From: Verrucomicrobiota bacterium
Lineage (GTDB): Bacteria > Verrucomicrobiota > Verrucomicrobiia > Chthoniobacterales > UBA10450
Reading direction: 5' to 3'
Length of the DNA stretch: 6,821 nucleotides
NCBI GenBank assembly: GCA_003219925.1
Contig: QHQU01000079.1
Span: 1 to 6,821, forward strand
The first letter of the stretch is position 1. Every line of letters starts with the position of its first letter. The position numbers and the translations under genes were made by a program. Of this stretch, positions 1-5,623 are shown in pieces. The notes under the pieces were generated by a model. It was not told the DNA's origin. It saw only the letters and a program-made list of their open reading frames with translations, and made no database searches.

Positions 1-614
1 AAGCCACAAATGGGTGTGAAGCGTGGGAGGCTTGGAAACGCGAGCACCACCAGCTCGTTATCTCCGATTGGATGATGCCGGGTGTCGATGGGTTGGAGCT
101 TTGCCGAAGAATTCGCGCAGAAGAAGAACCGGGCTGCGCCTATATCATCCTGATTACGGCGCGCGCGGGAAAGGCCAATTATCTGGACGCGATGGATTCA
201 GGGGTTGACGATTTCTTGGGCAAACCATTCGAACGAGACCGGCTCCTCGCACGCGTCCGTGTGGCAATGCGCATCCTTGATCTGCATCAACGCTTGCGCC
301 TCGCCAACAGCGATTTGGAGCGTCGGGTTGAAGAGCGTACTGCTGAACTGGAAAAGGCGCTTCAGGTGAAGCGTGAATTTCTTTCCCGCGCCAGTCACGA
401 GCTACGTACCCCAATGAATCACATCCTGGGGTTTGCTCAGCTTCTCTCGTTGAAGAAGGGGCTAACCGAGAAACAAGAAGCCAGTGTCCGACAAATTTTA
501 GAAAGTGGCCGGAGGCTCTTGACGCTGATCGATCACATCCTCGGAATTTCAAAAACGGATCCAAACGAGCTAACTTTTGAGGGGAGCGGCGCCCCACGAC
601 TGGGCAATAGCTAA
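1..614 (+). CDS. Receiver-HisKA signalling protein, 5'-truncated by the window, lacking an HATPase domain
   Basis: The frame is open from the left edge (first full codon at 3) to TAA at 612-614, so the true start lies outside; the ATG at 72 is internal. The visible part begins late in a CheY-like receiver domain. The phospho-acceptor Asp is in SDWMMPG (codon 66-68), the conserved Thr in ILIT (156-158) and the conserved Lys in GKPF (222-224). A charged coiled-coil linker follows (about 270-375, LERRVEERTAELEKAL). Then comes a HisKA/DHp domain with H-box SHELRTPMNH, whose phospho-acceptor His is codon 396-398, and its second helix (QILESGRRLLTLIDHILGIS). The protein ends about 20 residues later. 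No N, G1, F or G2 box of an HATPase_c domain is present, and there is no room for one, because the convergent RND gene ends at 648. By family knowledge this is a two-component protein. Without the ATPase it could not phosphorylate itself, so it may be a phosphotransfer or decoy partner, or a decayed hybrid kinase. Domain calls are secure; the role is not. Confidence 0.88.
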   Translation, partial: ATNGCEAWEAWKREHHQLVISDWMMPGVDGLELCRRIRAEEEPGCAYIILITARAGKANYLDAMDSGVDDFLGKPFERDRLLARVRVAMRILDLHQRLRLANSDLERRVEERTAELEKALQVKREFLSRASHELRTPMNHILGFAQLLSLKKGLTEKQEASVRQILESGRRLLTLIDHILGISKTDPNELTFEGSGAPRLGNS

Positions 615-647
615 GCCTTTTAAGATTTTTTTGTCGAGGTGACCCGA

Positions 648-3600
648 TCAGCTTGCCGCCGCAGGCGTGGGATGAGTTGGTTTGCCGCCAAACTCGTGCT
701 CGTGAAAGTGGGCGCTGCGCAGGAAGGGCACGCGATCGAGGACGTGTTCCTGGAACCATTCTAACCAGAGATAGATTACCGGCGTGATGTAGAGCGTGAG
801 AAGTTGCGAAACGATAAGGCCGCCGACAATAACGAGACCGAGTGGGCGCCGTGATGATCCGTCCGCGCCGACGCCAAATGCGATCGGCAATGCGCCCATG
901 AGCGCGGCAAGCGTTGTCATAATGATCGGACGGAAACGTTCGATGCTCGCTTCGTGAATCGCTTCGCGCAATTCGTAACCTTCATCGAGACGATGCAGCG
1001 CAAAGTCCACGATCATGATCCCGTTCTTCTTCACGATACCCATCAACAGGAACAATCCGATGACTGAGTAGAGCGACAATGTGCTGTTGAACAGCCAGAG
1101 TGTCATGAGGCCACCCACGACAGCGGGAAATAGAGTCGAAAGCACAGTAACGGGATGCACATAGCTCTCGTAGAGAATACCGAGGATCACATACATCACG
1201 AATACTGCTGCAATGACCAGAAACGGCAGCGCCCGAAAGAGTTGCTGGAGAACCAAACCTTCACCTTGTAGCTCGCCTGTGACCGTCGGCGGCAATACCT
1301 CGGCGGCAGATTTCTGGATGTAGTTAATCACATCGCCGAGCGCCACATCGGGTTTAGTATCGAAGCCGAAGGTCACGCTCGTGAATTGATTGAGGTGATT
1401 GACCGACTGCAATCCGAGGTTCTCCTGCGCTTTCGTGACAGCGCGAATCGGGATCATCGTGCTGCCGTTGTCCGGTTTCACGTAAACTTCGCTAAGATTT
1501 TGCGGGCTGGTCCGCGCCTTATCGTCGGCCTCGACGATGACCTGATATTGGTCGTCGGGCGTTTTAATAAGATAGACGTAGTTTTGCGAGTAGGCGGCGC
1601 GCAGCAGACTCTCGAGCTTGGTGGTTGAGACCCCGTAGGTGCCGGTGCGACCGCGATCGATCTGGATTTCGAGATTGGGGGTGGCGCGAAAGAGATCAGA
1701 GCGCGGGGAATTGGCAAAGCCCGGGTAATCACGCAATTTTGCTCCAAGTTTGTCGGCTGCGTCGTAAACCTCCTTAGGATCAATGCCACTGATGACATAA
1801 GAATAGCGACCGAACTGACTGCCGGCGGCACCGATATTGATCTGCAACACCGGCTGCGGATTCAGCGTCGGCAGAACGCCGGGAATGCTGCTGCACGCCT
1901 TCCGTAGTTGAGCCGCTACGGTTTCGATGTCGGCGCGCTCTTTTTTATCCTTCAAAAACAACACGGTGAAAACACCGGCGCCTAACCCGGAGCGACCCGC
2001 GACAGTGAAGTATTTATCCACAGCGGGATTTGCCTGGAGAATAGGATCGAGCTGGGTTTGGAGTTGCCGCTGCTGCGCGGGTGACGCCCCTTCCTGGACG
2101 ATGAAGAAACCCCGAATGGTCCCGCTGTCACCGGTCGGCAGCAAAGTAAACGGCAGTTGCTTAAAGAAGAACCAGACACCGATCACGCACGCAATCAGGA
2201 CCGGCGCGGCGATCCAACCGCGATCGAGAAACCAATGGAGGGTGCGACCGTAGGCGTCGCGAATCGGATTAAAGTAACGCTCGACGAAACGCTCCGTCCA
2301 CGTCTTGCGATGACCGGCACCGCGCTCTTTGAGAATGCGCGAGCACATGAGCGGCGTGAGCGTGAGTGACACCAAACCTGAGGCGAGAATGGCCACGATA
2401 ATGGTGATGGCGAATTCGCGGAAAATACGCCCAAGCAATCCCGGCATAAAGGCGAGCGGAATAAACACCGCCGCCAGCGAGAGCGTCATCGACAAAATGG
2501 TGAAGGAGATTTCGCCGGCACTGTTCATGGTGGCGCGATAAATGGATTCACCGGCTTCGGCGCGGCGGACGACGTTTTCCAAAAAGACAATCGCGTCATC
2601 GACGAGAAAGCCGATGGCAAGCGTGAGCGCCATGAGCGTGAGGTTATTGATAGAATAACCGAGCACCAACATTGCCACGAAAGTGATCAAAAATGACATC
2701 GGCAGCGCGACCATGGGGATAAGAGTGTCGCTGGCGCGGCCGAGGAAAACGAAGATCACGAAAATGACGAGAGCGAATGCAAGTACGAGCGTGAATTGCA
2801 CATCGTGCAATGAATTGACGATCGACTGCGAACGGTCGAATACCGGAATGAGCCGAATCGAGCCCGGCAATTCGCGCTGGAGTCCCGGCAAAAGAGCGCG
2901 CACTGATTTCGCCACCTGAACTGCGTTCGCGCCAGCCTGACGGGAAACGGCGAAAACGATGACCGATGCCGGCGGTTGAAAATTGCGAACGAAAAAGTGG
3001 CGCGACAGGCGTTCGTTCTCAACGCCATCAACGACACGGGCGACATCGCGCAAATAGACGGGCGTGCCGTTTGGCCCCCGTTTTACGATCAGATCGCGAT
3101 AGCCTTCCGCCGTCTCGAGCTGCCCCTGCGGCTGCAGCGTAAAGGATTTGTTTTTGCCATCGAACTGGCCCGCGCCGGAGTAGGCAGTCCCCGCCGTAAC
3201 GGCAGCGGCGAGTTCGTCGAATGTCAAGTTGCGCGTGGCAAGCTTGCCTGGATCCACTTTGATGCGGATCGCGCCTTTCACGCCGTAGATGTTCACCTGG
3301 GAAACGCCCGGCAGAATGTTGACGCGTTGCGCGACTTCGGTCGTGCCGTAGCGATATAGTTCGCCATCGGTGAGAGTGTCGCTGGTGAGCGCGACGTACA
3401 TCACCGGCTGATCATTGGGATTTGCCTTGGTAAATGTCGGAGGGCTGGGCAAATCAGCCGGTAGCTGTCCGCTGGCGCGCTGGATTGCGGATTGCACGTC
3501 GCCCGCCGCCGCATCGATGCTCTTACTAAGATCAAATTGAATTGTGATGCTGGTGTTGCCCTGCGAACTTGCGCTTGTGATCAAACTGATCCCAGGAATC

Positions 3601-3905
3601 TGCGTGAACTGTTTCTCAAGCGGCGTCGCGATCGTGTTCGCCATTGTCACCGGATCAGCGCCAGGATACGATGCGGTCACGGAAATGACCGGGTAATCGA
3701 CCGCGGGCAGGTCATTCACCGCGAGCTGATTGTAACTGAGGACGCCGAAGACGAGCACTGATACCGTCAGTAGCATCGTCATTACAGGGCGCTGGATAAA
3801 CGGTCGGGAGAGACCGGAGGAGAATTGAGTCAGCTTTTGCGCCGCACCGCTAACTCTTTGACGTGGTAACTGAACTTCGCCGCCGTCTCGCCCGTCGGTT
3901 TTCAT
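648..3905 (-). CDS. RND-family multidrug efflux permease (HAE-1 type, MdtB/MdtC-like)
   Basis: This 1085-residue inner-membrane protein is a proton-driven drug exporter of normal RND length. The architecture is complete: TM1 near 40-58, a large periplasmic loop, TM2-TM6 (about 370-520), TM7 (about 563-581), a second periplasmic loop to about 885, and TM8-TM12 (about 892-1045). TM4 carries the proton-relay Asp pair at 436-437 in GFLVDDAIVFLEN. TM10 carries the partner Lys in GIVKKNGIMIVDFA (959-960). The RND signature ERFRPIIMTT is near 989-998. The double Asp and KKN motifs indicate the hydrophobe/amphiphile class rather than heavy-metal (HME) pumps. Segments such as YPVISVTASYPGADP and TPLEKQF resemble MdtB/MdtC. 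The start at 3905 is chosen because its ATG overlaps the adaptor stop by one base (TAATG), which implies coupled translation; no Shine-Dalgarno sequence is visible. That start gives an N-terminal tail of about 30 residues before FIQRPV, longer than usual. The C-terminus ends in a His/Glu-rich patch (HFHEHE). Substrates cannot be read from sequence. Confidence 0.96.
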   Translation of the reverse strand: MKTDGRDGGEVQLPRQRVSGAAQKLTQFSSGLSRPFIQRPVMTMLLTVSVLVFGVLSYNQLAVNDLPAVDYPVISVTASYPGADPVTMANTIATPLEKQFTQIPGISLITSASSQGNTSITIQFDLSKSIDAAAGDVQSAIQRASGQLPADLPSPPTFTKANPNDQPVMYVALTSDTLTDGELYRYGTTEVAQRVNILPGVSQVNIYGVKGAIRIKVDPGKLATRNLTFDELAAAVTAGTAYSGAGQFDGKNKSFTLQPQGQLETAEGYRDLIVKRGPNGTPVYLRDVARVVDGVENERLSRHFFVRNFQPPASVIVFAVSRQAGANAVQVAKSVRALLPGLQRELPGSIRLIPVFDRSQSIVNSLHDVQFTLVLAFALVIFVIFVFLGRASDTLIPMVALPMSFLITFVAMLVLGYSINNLTLMALTLAIGFLVDDAIVFLENVVRRAEAGESIYRATMNSAGEISFTILSMTLSLAAVFIPLAFMPGLLGRIFREFAITIIVAILASGLVSLTLTPLMCSRILKERGAGHRKTWTERFVERYFNPIRDAYGRTLHWFLDRGWIAAPVLIACVIGVWFFFKQLPFTLLPTGDSGTIRGFFIVQEGASPAQQRQLQTQLDPILQANPAVDKYFTVAGRSGLGAGVFTVLFLKDKKERADIETVAAQLRKACSSIPGVLPTLNPQPVLQINIGAAGSQFGRYSYVISGIDPKEVYDAADKLGAKLRDYPGFANSPRSDLFRATPNLEIQIDRGRTGTYGVSTTKLESLLRAAYSQNYVYLIKTPDDQYQVIVEADDKARTSPQNLSEVYVKPDNGSTMIPIRAVTKAQENLGLQSVNHLNQFTSVTFGFDTKPDVALGDVINYIQKSAAEVLPPTVTGELQGEGLVLQQLFRALPFLVIAAVFVMYVILGILYESYVHPVTVLSTLFPAVVGGLMTLWLFNSTLSLYSVIGLFLLMGIVKKNGIMIVDFALHRLDEGYELREAIHEASIERFRPIIMTTLAALMGALPIAFGVGADGSSRRPLGLVIVGGLIVSQLLTLYITPVIYLWLEWFQEHVLDRVPFLRSAHFHEHEFGGKPTHPTPAAAS

Positions 3906-5083
3906 TATTGAGCTGTGGCGGCTTCGCGAGCACCGCCCGCGGGCGATATCTTGTCTTCCTGGGCGGCGACTTTCATTCCAGGGGCAAGTTGAAGTTGGCC
4001 GCGTGTAACGACACTTTCACCGGGCGCTACTCCCTGCGTGATAACAGTCATTTCGCCCTCCTGCCTTTGCCCTGGCTTTACCTGACGAAGATCGAGCGTG
4101 GAATCGGACTTCACTACAAAGACATAGGGTCCGTTTTGGCCGATCTGAACGGCACTGCTCGGCACCAACATCGCATTCTTCAGCGTCTCCAAGATCAGTC
4201 GCACGTGCACAAACTGCGCCGCCCACAAGGCGTGGTCGTGATTCTCAGTGGTAGCGCGGGCTCTCACCGTGCCTGCGCCAGGCTGCACCGCATTGTCGAT
4301 GAACGTAAGCTCGCCAACGCGCGGTGGGAGGTTGTCGTTCTCGGCTTCGGTTAAAACTTGCAATGGCGCTCCGTTCAGGTGCTGGCGCACCAGCGGGATG
4401 TCAGGCTCGGCAACAGTGAAATCGGTATAAATCGGATCGAGTCGCTGCACGGTAACGAGCGGAGGGCTACTCGGCGCAACGAGATTCCCGACATCCACAT
4501 TTCGAATGCTTGTGCGGCCATCGATCGGGGATCGGATCGTGCAGTAATCGAGATTTACCTGCGCCGATTTGACGGCGGCATCGGCTTTCATCGCGTTCGC
4601 CATGGCCACGTCATAATCCTGACCGGCAACGACCGCCTTCGACCGTAACTCCTTTTGTCGCTCAAAGGTAGCATGCGCGAGCACCGAATCAGCTTGCGCG
4701 GAAGCGAGTGCCGCGTCGAATGGACGTGGATCGATTCGGAACAGCACATCGCCCTTCTTGACATCGGCGCCATCCTCGAAGTCGCGTGAGATAATTTGTC
4801 CGCTTATCTGTGCCTGCACTTGTACCGTTTCTGCCGCGGTGCAGGTGCCAATTTCATCCAGGTACAGCGGAACATCTTTGGTGATAACTTTTGCCACTGC
4901 CACAGACCGCGGCGCTGGTGGCGGCGCTGCTTTCTGCCGGCTTGTAATGACGCGAATGGCCGAAAGAGCAACCAGGATCACGACAATACCACTTACGAGA
5001 TAAACGCGCTTGCGACCATAACGTCGTTCAAGGTGTGTGACACGCTCGCGCATGGCGGTATTTACGTCAGCCAGCGAGCTCAC
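3905..5083 (-). CDS. RND efflux periplasmic adaptor (membrane fusion protein, HlyD/MdtA-like)
   Basis: This 392-residue adaptor would link the RND permease to an outer-membrane channel. Residues 1-25 are basic and cytoplasmic. A single hydrophobic segment at about 26-46 (VYLVSGIVVILVALSAIRVI) is an uncleaved anchor; there is no lipobox Cys, so it is not an AcrA-type lipoprotein. A proline-rich spacer (about 52-59) follows. Next come a first lipoyl half (about 86-119, with SGQI and DVKKGDVLFRIDPRPF), an alpha-hairpin (about 120-178), a second lipoyl half (about 179-212, RSPIDGRTSIRNVDVGNLV), and then beta-barrel and membrane-proximal domains (LVPSSAVQIGQNGPYVFVV). The start is GTG at 5083-5081. 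It is preferred over the in-frame ATG at 5053 because it has a good Shine-Dalgarno sequence at 6-nt spacing and overlaps the regulator's stop by 4 nt (GTGA). Two cysteines (81 and 181) are unusual for a periplasmic adaptor. The close resemblance to MdtA-type adaptors fits the MdtB/C-like partner downstream. Confidence 0.95.
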   Translation of the reverse strand: MSSLADVNTAMRERVTHLERRYGRKRVYLVSGIVVILVALSAIRVITSRQKAAPPPAPRSVAVAKVITKDVPLYLDEIGTCTAAETVQVQAQISGQIISRDFEDGADVKKGDVLFRIDPRPFDAALASAQADSVLAHATFERQKELRSKAVVAGQDYDVAMANAMKADAAVKSAQVNLDYCTIRSPIDGRTSIRNVDVGNLVAPSSPPLVTVQRLDPIYTDFTVAEPDIPLVRQHLNGAPLQVLTEAENDNLPPRVGELTFIDNAVQPGAGTVRARATTENHDHALWAAQFVHVRLILETLKNAMLVPSSAVQIGQNGPYVFVVKSDSTLDLRQVKPGQRQEGEMTVITQGVAPGESVVTRGQLQLAPGMKVAAQEDKISPAGGAREAATAQ

Positions 5084-5547
5084 TTGTGTCTCCCTCTGTT
5101 TCCATTGGTGCCGGGCGCGCGATCAATCCGTTCGCGCACATGATTCAGTACACGCATGCACACTGCCATGTCGCGTGTTGGAATGTCGTTAATCAACTCG
5201 TGACGGAGCTTGAGCGCGGTCGCATTAATCCGATTGATGACGCGCTCGGTCCGAGGTTGCAGATGCACGGTTTTACAACGCCGATCGCGTGCTGAATTCT
5301 TGCGCACGACCCACCCTTCTTTTTCCAGGCGATGAAGCAAACTCACCAGGGTTGGCTCTTCGATGCCGGTGCGTTCCGCGATCTGTGATTGGGTTAGCGG
5401 TTCGGGCGCCCGGGAAAGATGAATTAACGTGCGCCACTTTGCCTGGCTCAGGCCCATGGGCTTGAGCCGTTGATCGAGTTTCATCCGCCAGGCCCTGGCG
5501 GTGCCGCCGAGAAGGGGCCCAAAGGTCTCGGGATCAAATTTCTTCAT
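5080..5547 (-). CDS. MarR-family transcriptional regulator, SlyA-like
   Basis: This 155-residue protein is a winged helix-turn-helix dimer of normal MarR length. The N-terminal dimerisation helix (about 8-30, ARAWRMKLDQRLKPMGLS) closely resembles SlyA. The DNA-binding domain spans about 50-96: helix SQIAERTGI, recognition helix EEPTLVSLLHRLEKEGWV (about 63-80), and a wing with the conserved RDRR at 87-90 followed by CKTVHL. C-terminal helices (about 100-143) complete the dimer interface, and the tail is basic (GNRGRHK). MarR/SlyA proteins commonly repress their own operon and an adjacent efflux pump, and release DNA on binding small aromatic or drug-like ligands. Here it is first in the operon, and its stop overlaps the adaptor's GTG. 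The start at 5547 gives a full-length N-terminus and lies 12 nt after a SlyA-type palindrome, but it has no recognisable Shine-Dalgarno. Later ATGs (codons 22 and 31) would cut into the dimerisation helix. A role as repressor of this pump is inferred from context. Confidence 0.95.
   Translation of the reverse strand: MKKFDPETFGPLLGGTARAWRMKLDQRLKPMGLSQAKWRTLIHLSRAPEPLTQSQIAERTGIEEPTLVSLLHRLEKEGWVVRKNSARDRRCKTVHLQPRTERVINRINATALKLRHELINDIPTRDMAVCMRVLNHVRERIDRAPGTNGNRGRHK
5084..5096 (-). promoter_or_regulatory. Ribosome binding site deciding the GTG start of the adaptor gene
   Basis: Read on the minus strand, the bases just before the adaptor's GTG are GAGGGAG (5096-5090), a 6-nt spacer ACACAA, then GTG. 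This purine tract is a good Shine-Dalgarno match at suitable spacing. It lies inside the last codons of the regulator, so adaptor translation is both coupled and independently supported. The in-frame ATG at 5053 has no such tract. Confidence 0.7.
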
Positions 5548-5559
5548 GAGATGCGGAAG

Positions 5560-5579
5560 ATCGTTAGCAGGCTAACGAT
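5560..5579. promoter_or_regulatory. SlyA/MarR-type operator (perfect 20-bp palindrome)
   Basis: The sequence ATCGTTAGCAGGCTAACGAT has two perfect 9-bp arms around a 2-bp centre. Its inner 12 bases, TTAGCAGGCTAA (5564-5575), match the published SlyA consensus TTAGCAAGCTAA at 11 of 12 positions. It begins 12 bp upstream of the start codon of the SlyA-like regulator and lies downstream of, or overlaps, the likely promoter. That is the expected place for a repressor to block transcription of its own operon. The palindrome is seen directly; binding by this regulator is inferred from family knowledge and position. Confidence 0.85.
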
Positions 5580-5617
5580 TTAACCTTTTAAGCAAGACCT
5601 TTGCCAGCCATTGTCAA
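5578..5617 (-). promoter_or_regulatory. Probable promoter of the regulator-adaptor-permease operon
   Basis: A perfect TTGACA hexamer is at 5617-5612 on the minus strand, only six bases after the glycosyltransferase stop codon. No strong -10 lies at 16-18 bp; the best nearby choices are CTTAAA or TTAAAA at 19-20 bp. A competing reading uses CTGGCA (5607-5602) as -35 and TTAAAT (5583-5578) as -10 at 18-bp spacing, each matching 4 of 6 consensus bases. Either way, transcription would start in or next to the palindrome, which suits autorepression. The exact elements are uncertain. Confidence 0.45.
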
Positions 5618-5623
5618 CCAGGA

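Noticed and set aside
581..632. Possible bidirectional terminator in the convergent gap (GGGG/CCCC arms at about 581-595 and seven T at 626-632)
   Set aside because: The GGGG/CCCC stem is only about 4 bp, lies inside the kinase coding end and is about 30 bases from the T run. The bases directly before the T run form no stable stem, so no intrinsic terminator can be supported.
154..759. 201-codon open frame on the minus strand antisense to the signalling gene
   Set aside because: It overlaps conserved receiver and HisKA codons and the 3' end of the RND gene in another frame. Its protein is Arg/Pro/Ser-rich with no recognisable domain; it is a shadow frame.
648..3905. Heavy-metal (CusA/CzcA-type) RND pump, suggested by the His-rich C-terminus
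   Set aside because: TM4 has the DD motif and TM10 the KKN motif of drug-type HAE-1 pumps, and overall similarity is to MdtB/MdtC.
3863..4354. 163-codon open frame on the plus strand antisense to the adaptor
   Set aside because: The adaptor and permease on the other strand are full-length and show clear family motifs. This frame shows none and has no ribosome binding context that I could see.
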